This document shows positions 11,460 to 21,860 of a DNA stretch of 64,000 bases, one piece after another. This DNA is from Cercophora sp. LCS_1. Its lineage: Eukaryota > Ascomycota > Sordariomycetes > Sordariales > Lasiosphaeriaceae. The translations under genes and the position numbers were made by a program. Position 1 is the first letter of the stretch. The number at the start of each line of letters is the position of its first letter. The notes under the pieces were generated by a model. It was not told the origin of the DNA and ran no database searches. It was given only the letters and a program-made list of their open reading frames with translations. The DNA is taken from assembly GCA_036250225.1 (NCBI GenBank), contig JAPZLL010000068.1:1-64000 (forward strand), in the 5' to 3' direction.

Positions 11460-12335
11460 ACCATCTATGTACTCACTTTTTTTTTTTTTTGGCGAAGATG
11501 CCTCGGGCGTCGTAATACATGCAAATTTGCGGCAGAATGGGGCAGGTCAGCCGTTGCGGTTGGCCTCGTGGGACCAGTGGAACGGCCTAAACGGTCATCT
11601 GAACGCCTAGCCACCGCAGCGTTGGCAGCTAGTACGTCAATCCAAGGCTAAACTGTCAACGGGGAGAACTCTGACAATCCTTGGATCTAGACGGGCTGAT
11701 CAGATAGCGGTGACGGTTCCATCAATCGATCATCATTGTTTTTCTTGTTTCGAGGTGGCCAACCGCCCGCGAGCATGCTGCATGTTGTTGCCTCTCTTTT
11801 TCTCGCACCATTGTATCCATCCGCTGTGCCCCCCTCCCATCTCGTTCCTCTCCATTTGCCTCCATCATGACGAGACAATAATTTCTTGTCGCATGCTATC
11901 TCGTCGAATCCTCTACATTGCGCCATCTTTTCACCCCTTTGCGGCTCCAGCCTATGACGTCAAATCTTATGGTTGCGATCACGAGTGCGCAGGAAGTGGG
12001 TTGCAAACGCCAAGTCGGTAATTTTCCGCCAGCCGGGGTGGTATTTTTCCTCTCGTTGCACTGGAAATCTCTCCATGCGGGGTGCTTGGGCGGGAGAAAC
12101 AAAAACAGCAACACCCCGCTGCAAAGACCCTGCCGGAACCCCAGTTCACTGCAGAAGGTCATCAGCTGAAACGGAAACAGCCCGCTGCGACTTGCCGATT
12201 TCTCCACTCCTCCACAGCGGCCATCGTGTCATCCCTTTCGAGCCTCTAAAACACCCACCCCCACGCAAGGTCGTTGTGTGTGTGCGCCGTTACCAGTCGC
12301 CGTTGCCACAACGCCCAACATTTTAGAAGAAAAAA
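11460..12335. other. intergenic, 3' flank of CYB2-like gene and Rab-like gene promoter
   Basis: 876 bp with a T12 run at about 11479-11490, pyrimidine-rich blocks at 11790-11860, and a GT-rich leader before the ATG at 12336. I see no coding potential with family features and no RNA gene. Confidence 0.5.
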
Positions 12336-13391
12336 ATGTCGTCGCTCGAGGCCAAAATCGTCGTCCTCGGCAGCCAGGGCGTCGGCAAGACGTCGCTGGT
12401 CATGCGCTACTGCAAGGGCGCATTCAACCCGTCGCAAATCACGTCGACCGTCGGCGCCTCGTTCATGACCAAACGCGTCGTCGACTCGGATTCAGACACG
12501 ATTGTTCGTCTGCAGATCTGGGACACAGGTACGTTGTTATCCACCAACCAAACATATCCTTACCCAAAAAAAATTTTTAATGTCACCCGCAAATTTCCCA
12601 CCACTGATACACAACCAATATACTGACTTGACTCTCACCCAGCCGGCCAGGAACGTTTCCGCTCCATCTCGCGCCTCTACTACCGCGGCGCAAACGCCTG
12701 CATCCTCTGCTACTCCATCACCGACGCCCAGTCGTTCGCCGAAATGGGTATGTGGCTGACCGAGCTCCGCCGAAATCTTCCCGCCGACGTCGTGCTCCAC
12801 GTCGTCGGTACAAAGGCCGATATTGTCGCCCGCGATCCGTCGAAACGAGAAGTCCCGTTTGAGCGCTGCATCGCATACGTCGCCGAGAATCTCGCCCCCG
12901 GCCTGACGTCCACCCCTCCCCCAACCGCCCAGGCCCACCCTTCTTCCCTCTCGGGCTTTTTCCAGCAGCAGCAACTGGCCGAGCCCCGCTCTCCGAGCAG
13001 CAAGCGCAGCTCCGGCTTCTGGGGTCAAGAGATCGGCTGGGACGCGTGTCATGAGATCTCGGCTGAGAGCGGCGAGGGTGTCGACGAGGTCTTCCGCGTC
13101 GTCACGAGGAAGTTGGTCGAGCAGAACCGCAAGATGCAGCAAGCGCTGCTAGCCGCAACGTCGACACCCGGTATGGATGGGTTTGCGCAGGGCATTTCAG
13201 GCGGCGGATTGAGCGACGGTGGTGCTGGACGCGGCTATTTTGACGACCCCAGGGCGAGCTTCAGAGTTGGGAGAGACCGGCGCAGTTGGCTGTTTTCGCC
13301 TGGCTTTTCGACACCTGTCCCTGTTGATCAGCCCGAGGGTGAGCAGGGCAGAGAGGGTGATGCGAACAAGAGGAGGCGATGTTGCTCGTGA
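12336..13391 (+). CDS. Rab-family small GTPase with an extended C-terminus
   Basis: Exons 12336-12528 and 12643-13391 give 313 residues. The intron interrupts the DTAGQ motif at a phase-1 site, and the joined product reads WDTAGQERF. Nucleotide-binding motifs: G1 GSQGVGKTS (residues 12-20), G2-region Thr in STVGASF, G3 DTAGQE, and G5 ISAESGEG. G4 reads TKAD rather than NKxD, a change also seen in Rab24-like proteins. Residues about 170-220 form a Pro/Ser-rich insertion between G4 and G5, unusual for a Rab. The protein ends RRRCCS, so a Cys pair for geranylgeranylation is present. The role would be vesicle traffic. I place it nearest Rab24/Rab21-like proteins but cannot fix the subfamily. Confidence 0.85.
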
Positions 13392-14189
13392 GAGCCTGCT
13401 GGCTGGATATGATGGCGATGACTACTTGCATCTGGATACCCCCTTTGGTTGATCGGTTGGCACAGCGGGTTTGGGCATGGGTTGGGTTGGTTGGCTTGCT
13501 TTTCCCGTTTGTTTTAATCGCTGGTTCTTCTAGCTGAGAGCCTCTTTCTCTTGCATTTTTCGTCTCGGTTCATATGAGGGCCAGGGTACATGGCATGGTT
13601 CTTGCATTTTGTTCTTCTGTTGGCTTTCTTGTTCGGTCCGGGTCATCAAGGCATGTTTGGCAAACCGGCTCTCTCTTTCTCTCTCTGCATTTTCGGCTGG
13701 GAATGGCGCTAACAGGCGCTGAGGGCATTGCGGATTTGATATTGCGTTTCGCATCATGACATGGTATTGGTTGACTGGGTTTCTCGGATGGGCTGACATG
13801 AGTGTGGGTATATTGGAGTCTCTCGCGAGCTATCATGACATGAACATGGACGAATATTATTTATATTTACCAATGGGTAACAAAACAAGTCCTTTTTTGT
13901 GCCACGATATTTGCTTGACGTTTTAGTACCACTGTGACGGAGAAATGGTAAAGCCTGCCCTTTCTATATGGTTTATGTTACGACATGCGGAGATATTTGA
14001 GGCTTGTGGTTCAAGTCGCACAGATACCACACGTTTCTCCGCGTGAGGGTTTCAGACGGGAAACACGACCAGCTGTGCAACATCGTGACATGACGCAAAA
14101 GATAAAAATATCCAGTCACCAGTGACATGTGAAACCCCCACGGGTTATCACTGTATCGGTGATGAAGAGGGAAATAATGCAAAAATAAA
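13392..14189. other. intergenic, 3' flank of Rab-like gene
   Basis: About 800 bp. It contains a CT-rich tract near 13665-13695 and AT-rich sequence at 13850-13930. No supported gene. Confidence 0.5.
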
Positions 14190-14283
14190 TGCCCAGTAAC
14201 AGGATTGAACTGTTGACCTTCGCATACCACATATTCCAGTGAGAATATTAGTACGACGCTCTAACCAGCTGAGCTAACCGGGC
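14190..14283 (-). tRNA. tRNA-Ile (anticodon AAT), with a 20-nt intron
   Basis: Read on the minus strand, the 7-bp acceptor stem GCCCGGT pairs with ACTGGGC (one G-T). The D stem is GCTC/GAGC, the anticodon stem TCGTA pairs with TGCGA, and the T arm is AACAG-TTCAATC-CTGTT. The discriminator base is A. The loop reads CT-AAT-A, giving anticodon AAT (read as IAU). Twenty extra bases, 14245-14226, lie one base 3' of the anticodon, the standard nuclear tRNA intron site. Confidence 0.93.
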
Positions 14284-14922
14284 GGATTGATTGATGAAAG
14301 GTGTGGAGGATATTGCCGTCTATGATGGAGATGTGGTGGGAGGGGGGAGGAGGTGGGGGCAGCGGGTACATCACTCCCTTGAGTCATGAGTCTGGATGAA
14401 CAGCTGCGATCACGGAATATGTAAAGGCGATGCCCAAGGCGTATTGAGGATCTCCAGGCTCAACTGCATATGGTTTGGTGTCTCTGTCCTCGGAGCCTGT
14501 GGGTCGGATTTTGCTGCGATCCGATCTGGATGTACCCCCTCCCTCCCTACCCCTCCCCCCTGAATCCCCTGACAGGGATCACGGCGACCAAAACAAGCGT
14601 CGTTGTCACTTGGATGCAACGCAACACAGCTTACAGACGCATCTTCGCATGGAAATTTCCATCAATCTTGTGATTGCCAGCCTTTTAGAATAAATCGGAT
14701 CTGCTTGTGCATATACCAAAGCGCATCCAACCCTGGGACTCATTCAGCTCACCCTTCCACAACAAATTCCACATTTGGCGCAATAGAAGTGGATCTGTCA
14801 ACCGACCCGAGTCACCACAACTGGCTCACCAACAACCCGCAAGACAAGCCCCATGCCTTATCCTACCCTGCCCTACCCAAATAAACCCATTTACCGGCCC
14901 ACGACGATATCGCACAAGACCG
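14284..14922. other. spacer between tRNA-Ile and tRNA-Cys with two G-rich tracts
   Basis: The spacer holds a G-rich tract on the plus strand at 14335-14359 and a C-rich tract at 14535-14560 (G-rich on the minus strand, with five runs of three or more G). They lie in inverted orientation about 200 bp apart. No protein gene is supported. Confidence 0.55.
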
Positions 14923-15027
14923 GGGGTCTTAGCTCAGTGGTAGAGCAACCGGCTGCAGCGTGAGCTCGATTGAAACCCGAGCTTCACAGTGTCCGGTAGG
15001 TCATTAGTTCGACTCTGATAGGCCCCT
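14923..15027 (+). tRNA. tRNA-Cys (anticodon GCA), with a 33-nt intron
   Basis: Acceptor GGGGTCT pairs with AGGCCCC (one T-G). The D stem is GCTC/GAGC, the anticodon stem ACCGG pairs with CCGGT, and the T arm is ATTAG-TTCGACT-CTGAT. The discriminator base is T, as is usual for tRNA-Cys. The anticodon loop is CT-GCA-G, followed by an intron at about 14959-14991 before the final loop base. Confidence 0.93.
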
Positions 15028-16050
15028 GACTCGATCATTTTTGCCTCTTGCATACACCCTGCACATGTCGAGGTTTGTTTTAGTTTTGCTTTCATTTACC
15101 TAAAGTGTTGTCTGGGGTTTGTTGCGATGATGAGGATGCTGTTTCTTCGGGCTTTTTTTTAAATTCTTTTTGGGGGCTTTTTTTTTTGGCTTTTTTTGCA
15201 AGTATGCTGTGGTGTTTGTGGTGTGGCTTGCTACCGTTTGCGCTAGAGCGTTGATGTCGAAGGAGACCCTGAATTTTTGGGTAACGGACGGGTTTGACAA
15301 TTGAGCCGTGGGAGTTCGGTTCTTTGTCCAAGTCCCCGTGGTTATTCCTCTGCGAGACAAGCTTGAAAACTTGTAGTTCTGCGCATCCAGGTTGGGTAGG
15401 TGACATGCGTCGGTCATCAAAAATTCCGTCGAACTTTCGGCTTTGTGCTTAACCGCCGTAGCCCCAAGGTAACGTCTATCTAAAGAGAAAGTCTTACCTA
15501 GCCAAGTGATGTCGACACTCCTAGAACACGCTAAATGTATCGCTGTTGATGGCATGGTGATTATCGGTGGCCTCGCGAAGCTACATCAAGTGCGTGGATG
15601 TTGTCGGCACAAAGCAACAAGTTGCTGACCCACCCATCTTGACGGTGTCTTGGAGCTCCTGGGCGATACGTCACGGTTTGTTGCAAACGAGTCAAATGCA
15701 ATTGCGCAAGAAATGGGGAAGAGGCTGCCATAATTATTGGGTGCGCCATCAGCAGATACACCACGAAAAAATCATGAATCACGTTCAGCGACATCTTGTC
15801 CGAGGGCGGAACCGGTCATTTACTATCCGGCCGGCCCCAGAAGAGGGGACCGGCCACTATGCTGGCGAAAGGCGAAAAAAAAAAACATCGCCCACACAAA
15901 AATCCTACATACAAACAAAAAAAAAAAAAACAAGCGGGCACACCTCACCGCAACAAAGCCGCCGCCCCCACAAACACCACCCAGCACACTCGTCGACTCC
16001 CGGCCGTCTGGCCCGAGGTTGCGTCCCTGACCTCGCCCTGGCGCGCGCAA
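15028..16050. other. intergenic with homopolymer runs
   Basis: About 1 kb. T-rich runs lie at 15155-15200, and A10-A14 runs lie at 15877-15935. Open frames on both strands depend on these runs and show no family features. The 3' end borders the stop of the minus-strand F-box-like gene. Confidence 0.5.
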
Positions 16051-17440
16051 TTAAATGCGCAGGCGCCGGAGCTTGGTCAGGTCAGCATTGCCGACCTCGA
16101 GCCAGACAGCCATGAGGCCATGCTGCTCGGCTGCTTGTCCATCCTGGTTCCGTGTTAGTATAGGATCAAAGGATCAAGGAAGAGCAACGGAAGAGAGGAT
16201 TACCACTAGGTTTCAGGCTCGCCACTAGGTCTGAGATGGAAGCGAGGATGCTTGTCGGGATTGGAAAGTATAGACTACACTTCGAAGCATCGTGGGGCCC
16301 ATAAAGGGGCAAGTAAACAACTGGCGTTTGGCGGAATACGAAATACATACCATTGGCGCCGTAATGGTGTTCCGAACAAGCTGCTCAAAGCTGGCGAACC
16401 ACGGGGCCGTGGTCCATCTGTTGATCTGCTGCTGGTCACTGAAATGGAGACGAATCCCGAACCTCTCCAGTCCTCTCAACGACAAGATCTAGTTGCAGTT
16501 GATGACGTTGGTGAGGTCGATGTCCATGTCTCTCATGTTGGGCGAGCGCAGTCGGGCGCCGCCAAGCGTGCTCACATCGCGGCGGAAGAGCACAGGGTCT
16601 TCGATAACCAGGTCCAAGGATTGAAGCTGGGGAAGGGCCCCGATGTACTGCATGACGGCAGTTTCGTCTTGGTTGTCTTTGCCGGTCCAGGTCCACGAGA
16701 CATGGCGGATACAAGAGGGCAGAATGGGACAAGCCATGATGCCACGAATGATGTTGAATGACTCGCGGGCCGTCGGCATCCCGTAGCGCCGAACGATAGG
16801 GCCGTGGCCCCAGTGTGTACCGCGAACCCCGGTGGGCAGGGCCTTGTATTCCGAGTAGAAATACACGGCACAGTGATTGCGGAATTCCTCGAGGATTTCT
16901 GAAGAGAGTGAGATAAGGGCACCGCAGAATGATTTAGATACAGACTTACCATCTCTCATTGCCCGGGAGACGCCGGCCAGCCGGACTAGTTCCTTCAACA
17001 CGCGCATCTCCTCCTGGTCCGTGATCTTGCGCTCGAACAGACCGGTGCGCTCAAGAACTGTGCAGTTAGCAGGCTCGATGGCCATCTTGTAAATCTGGAG
17101 CCGAAGCTCAGCCGGGACGGGCAAAACAGGCCTGCTGCCTGCGGACGAAGATGCGGGAGCCGCGACAGCGATCGCATCACTGGTCTGCTGAACAGCTCGT
17201 GTTAGGAAAATGGGCTGGCGAAATCACCGGATGGTTCACTTACAGCGTCGCCAGAAGATGTGGCCTGGTCGGCCAACGGATCAACGTCGGCGTTGACGAA
17301 GCCGGTAGGCTGATTCGAGGTCAGTGACCGTTTGCGAGGTCCGTTCCTCAAGTATGAAGGTGTAGAAGGAAATGCTAGTGCAAGTCCAAGGACTGAAGAG
17401 GTATCGACGGAGGTTAACTTACAGCACTAGACACAGACAT
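16051..17440 (-). CDS. F-box-like hypothetical protein with an in-frame TAG
   Basis: Exons on the minus strand: 17440-17423, 17309-17244, 17184-16950, 16898-16351 and 16143-16051. The three small 5' introns have strong GTAAGT/GTAAGTG donors. The intron 16949-16899 is 51 nt, a multiple of three and free of stops, so it may sometimes be retained. The motif LPVPAELRLQIYKMAIEP looks like the first helix of a fungal F-box-type domain, and the later part has LRR-like strands. A TAG at 16491-16489 interrupts the frame, yet coding quality continues for 45 codons (LRGLERFGIRLHFS onward) to a donor GTATGT, and a last 30-codon exon can be joined. If the TAG is real, the product is 242 residues; otherwise about 319. 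The function is unknown, and it may be a recent pseudogene. Confidence 0.6.
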
Positions 17441-18218
17441 CTTGAAGTGATAGCCGGATGAACTGAAGACTGTCTTTATGTCGCGGATGCGGTCACCAAT
17501 CGGGACGATGCTGGACGAGGATGGCTTGAAAAGGTAACTTGTGACAGTCGACGGCGACTGAATAAGGTAGGTCGTGACGAGCGTCAATGTAGTGACGGCA
17601 GGAATGGTAACGGTCGCGAGAGAGAACCTACGCGGTTGCTGATGCTTCCAGACGACGCGAAAATGCGAAGTTCAACTGCAGCTGAGGAGCAGTTGTAGTT
17701 GAAGATGGAAGGTATCGCAAATCCAGGCCACGCGTTGAGAGAGTAACGGTTGTGGTCTGCTTGTCAACAACGGAGAAGGAAGGGAGTAGAAACCACGAGC
17801 TCAACAAAAAAAAGGGCAGGGCGGCTGCGAGCTTTTTAAAGAGGGGTTCTTGGCGTAGTCGAAAGATTGAGAGCGCGCGGCAGAGGCAAGTGGTCAGCGT
17901 CGAAGCGGGGGTTGTAAACAACGGCAATGTTCGGATTGCTGTTGTTCGACCTCCCTCAAGCGGAACTGCGGTATGCTCTGGGTAACAACAAACCAGCTGG
18001 GCCACGCGGTCCCGACGATAGATGGGTTTACGTTGAAGTGCGTTTCCTCTTGTGTTTCTCGATACTTTTTGCCAACTTGAAGACGATGTGGTGGTTGTTT
18101 GTTTAGAAGCACTCTTCATCCCGCCGGAAGTTGCCTGAGGGACGCACACCGGCAGCTTTTTGGACGGCAAGAAAATCCGGGAGCACCTTCTCGGCCAGTA
18201 TGCCAAGGAGTCCGGACC
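17441..18218. other. intergenic between F-box-like gene and quinate repressor
   Basis: This lies upstream of the F-box-like gene and downstream of the quinate repressor on the same strand. A 192-codon open frame on the minus strand (17628-18206) is Ser/Thr/Leu-rich, lacks family features, and most likely reflects leader sequence. Confidence 0.5.
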
Positions 18219-20725
18219 TCATCGAGCAAAATCTCTGGAAAAGGCAGGCACGGAGCCATGTTGTTGCTGTTGTTGCTCCCACGTCTTGCGACCAACTGCT
18301 TTCATCAGCCTCTTTGGCGCCATGCGGCCCGTCATCAGCTCGAAAGCCTCAATGGCCATCTCGCCAACCACCTCCAGGCCATCGACAATAACCCACGAAG
18401 GTGACACGCTTTCCCTAAAGGCACGCATCTGCTCTACAAGTGGTGTGTTGAGCGGTTCATATGCCAGCTGTTCCGTGTCAGCAGTTCTCCCTACTGCTAC
18501 TTCTTATCTGATATAGTCCGCTGACAGACAGATGATGACAGTGAAAGGAACGGGCTTACCTCAACAACAACACCACCAGTCGGGCTCCTCAGCCAATCGA
18601 GCGGCATCTCAAAGTCCGCGGGCGGATTCCCATCAACACTTGTTGCCGGGACGCAAGAAATAAGCATGGTTGGCAGCTGGTAGCCCGCCGGCCAGGAGTC
18701 CAGGAGCGAGGGTAGGACACGGCACACCTCCGATGTTGACCCATTGGCTTGAGCGCTGTTGGAGATGCCCTGTTCCGCTGCCCATTTGTTGAAGTGGTTG
18801 GCGACTTGAACCGCGTTTTCAAACGTACGATTATATATAAAGACATTGCGGCAGCCCAGCTGTATCAGAGCATATATGGCTGCCCTCGCCATACCTCCAG
18901 CACCGATAACCAGACCTGTCGTCTTGGAAGGCTGGACATAGTTGCGTGGACTAATGGCGCGGCGGAGACAAGTCAGGATTGCACTCCAGTCCGTGTTGTC
19001 TCCGAAGAAGTTGCGAGCACGGCCAGCCTTGTTCCTGGAGTTGGCGTGGTCGAGGATGGCGTTGGTCTTGCCTCGGAGGGGGAGAAGAACGTTGACGGCC
19101 CCTATGGCGGTGGCGTGGTGGCTCATAACCTTAAGGTGTGGCATGATGGCGACCTTGAAAGGCGCAGTGAGGCAGCCGCCGCCAAAGGCATCACTGATGC
19201 AGATTTGGTTGAGGTCGTCAAGGGTCGAGCAGGGGACGGCCTGGAAGGTATGCGGCATCCCGGCAAAGTCATACGCCGCGTGCTGCATGGCAGGGGACAA
19301 AGAGTACGAAACATTGGAGCCCAGCACATAGAACTGGAGAGGGTCAAGAAGGAACTGGCGGAAAAGAAGTTCAAAGGACCCAGTCGCAGTGCTGACCGTT
19401 GCAAGGTGGTCTCGCTCATTTTCGACATCAGGGTGCTTTACGGGGCTGAGAATCCGGCTTTGAAGGGGCGTGCGGACACCGAGCACCGAGAAGTCGTAAG
19501 CGACGAGGGGCGGCCTGGGCTGGGGAACGGCATGTTGAAGCTTCCTCTTGAATTCTTCTAGAAGCTCCGCATCGCTGTCGCCGGCACAGAACCGCACCAT
19601 GCGGATCACATCGCAGCCGAGGGATTGTGCTTTGCGGTAGTTGTCAATCTGGCGGTCATCAAGCCATGGAGGCGCACCAAAGCCCATGTACCAGAAGTTG
19701 CCAATCACTTTGGAACGGCCTCGGTGCCTTAAAACACGGTTGACAAGGGCATCGTCTCGTTGAAGATCAAGGCTGATGTAGTCAACGCCGAGACGAAGCC
19801 CCAGCTCGAGAAGCTCGGCATCCATTGTGTTTTTCTCTTCCAAAGATCTCCGCCGTTCACCGCGTGGGTTCTCTTCAACGTGAAATATAATGGGGATGCC
19901 GAGTTTCCGCCGGATCAGGGCGACCTGACGGGAAACGATGGTCAGGAGGTCGTTGGGCCAGTGATCGATGATGAGCTCAATACAATCCGCACGAGCTTCG
20001 AAATCCTCCCATTCAAGATCCATGTCCATGAGATAAGAGAGCCGCAGGCGCATGGCATAAGAGTAAGATCTGAATTCGGGCGGAATGGCGCTGACCGAAA
20101 AGGGGCTCTCGAGCCAGGCACGTGTTGGCCCACGGCCTGTGATGAGATCGAGAAACTTTGTGAAGTCTTCCCTCGCACAAAGAAGCTTTGATGGGGTAGC
20201 TTGGCGGCCGTCCATGGGAGTGCTTGCCCCTGATCTAGGGGATGATGCCTGGTTGGAAGAGTCGAGGAGATTGTAGTACTCCAAGTTGGAACACCCCCTG
20301 TGTTTCCCGTCGGCTTTGAGCAGCTGCTCGGCATCGGCGGCATCCATAAGAAGTGAAATTTGCTCCTTCTCGCGATGCACATAGATTACAGGGTGAGTCC
20401 GAGAGTAGGCGCGGAGGGCATCCTGGGCATCCTCGGTGATGCTACTCATGCCGCACTCGATGATGCATCCTGTCCGGTTGCTGTCCAGCATGCGTTTGAA
20501 TGTGTCTGCATTTTGACGGGCAAAGGCCTCTCTTCCATGCCGCGAGAGATACTGGCCTCTGGTCAAGCCAGTCGCCTTTTCGAAGTAGTGATCCTCGGTA
20601 ACAAGGCGACGACGGAGATGGAGAGCGCCCATGAAGCCTAGGGTACGCTTCCCGGCTCCCCTGCAACCGACCAGGACGATGGAAGCGTTTGGGTCAAATG
20701 CCCGCTCATTTTTGGGGGCGGACAT
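18219..20725 (-). CDS. qutR: quinate pathway repressor (QutR / QA-1S type)
   Basis: Exons 20725-18560 and 18467-18219 give 804 residues. The intron has donor GTAAGC and acceptor ACAG. The protein matches the last three domains of the AROM enzyme: shikimate-kinase-like (P-loop GCRGAGKRT, residues 20-28), type I dehydroquinase-like, and shikimate-dehydrogenase-like (LGSNVSYSLSPAMQ, TAPFK, GAGGMARAA). In QutR/QA-1S these no longer catalyse but sense quinate and hold the activator QutA/QA-1F inactive. Here the dehydroquinase Schiff-base lysine position appears to be Arg (CDVIRMV), which fits a regulatory role. The second exon supplies the family C-terminus ending VVGEMAIEAFELMTGR and a Gln-rich tail. 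No other quinate genes are adjacent. A Zn2Cys6 gene diverges 1.1 kb upstream. Confidence 0.93.
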
Positions 20726-21860
20726 GGCAAGGCCGGACCAGGATCAGAATGTGATGCCGAGAAACTGGCTCGGGCCTGTCCGGATACGTGAGCGCCGTCC
20801 GGAGCGGGGGAGCGGGGGGAGCTAGAAAGACCTCGACCGTCTGCCGGGGAGTTGAACAGCAATCGGTTTGAAGGCAAGGTCAAGGATCGGGGCGGGACAA
20901 GGCTCGTATGGGGCCGCTGGACGTTGAATCCGGCCCGGGTGCGAGGCTGAGTGTGATGATAAGTTTGGATGGTTTGTAACTTTCGCGGTGATCAGAGGGA
21001 ATCCAAATGCTTGGCCCCTAGAACGCATTAGGCTGAGAAATCAAAGCAAGGCATGGAGAACATGCAAAACAAGCCTTCTCAATTACTCAGGGCCCAGATG
21101 AATGCCCGATCCATGGATGTGCGAACTTCTTCCTTCAGTCCTCGAGTTCCATCGGCAGATCGGTCGGGAATGTGCCGCGGGAAAATGTAGACCCTGCGCT
21201 GCCGCTGTAGCGGGACCGAACAATGACCCCCTACCCCTGACCCCAGGCTCGGTGGCCAAAGCTCTATTTCTCCGAGGGCGCAACCTCGCGTCGGGGACTA
21301 CCTTCCATTGTATTTTCAGTGACCCATCGTCCGTTTAAGTTTTTGCGTTACGTAGAAGGGCGCAGTTGCATCTAGGCTGTGGGAAAGCGCAGTTTGAATT
21401 AGGTAGATTAGGTACAGCAGGTTACTGGCAGATCTGGAAAATGAACTTGACTTGATATCAGATCAAGATTTCTTGTTGGAAAGTTCAACCCAACTACTAG
21501 TAGTTATACCAAAAACAAAGACCAAGATCAAATAACAGATCAAATCAAGATGTCAGGTTGGGTTCCAAATTGACGATGGGGAGGTACCAGGTAGGCATCG
21601 GATGGAGCCCACCCCGCGTGGTTGAGTGTCGTTAATTTTAGCTCCGGAGTCACCCCGCGTCCCGCCGCGGCGGCATATTTTCTCCAGCCAACTAAAACTC
21701 CCAAGGTTGCGTCGGTTCCTCTGCGCGCCTTGCCAAAAGACCCAAAGAAGGCCGCAAATTCTCCAGTCGCACCAGAACCCGCACCTCCGGACTGCCCCTA
21801 GTAGCCCTGCTTCCCCCCAGGTCCTTAATTGACCCGATTGTATGGGGCTTGGCCGCTGAG
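20726..21860. promoter_or_regulatory. divergent region between quinate repressor and Zn2Cys6 gene
   Basis: 1.1 kb between two divergent regulator genes. It contains a perfect 14-bp palindrome AACTACTAGTAGTT at 21492-21505 and three copies of AGATCAA (21460, 21525, 21537) plus an ATCAAGAT at 21544. No coding region is supported. Confidence 0.5.

Noticed and set aside
15567..16158. Open frames running through A-rich tracts
   Set aside because: Lys-rich translations come from the homopolymer runs. The region past 16051 is the last exon of the minus-strand F-box-like gene.
17628..18206. 192-codon open frame on the minus strand
   Set aside because: It is rich in Ser/Thr/Leu with low-complexity codons, has no recognisable motif, and lies between two same-strand genes in probable 3'/5' untranslated sequence.
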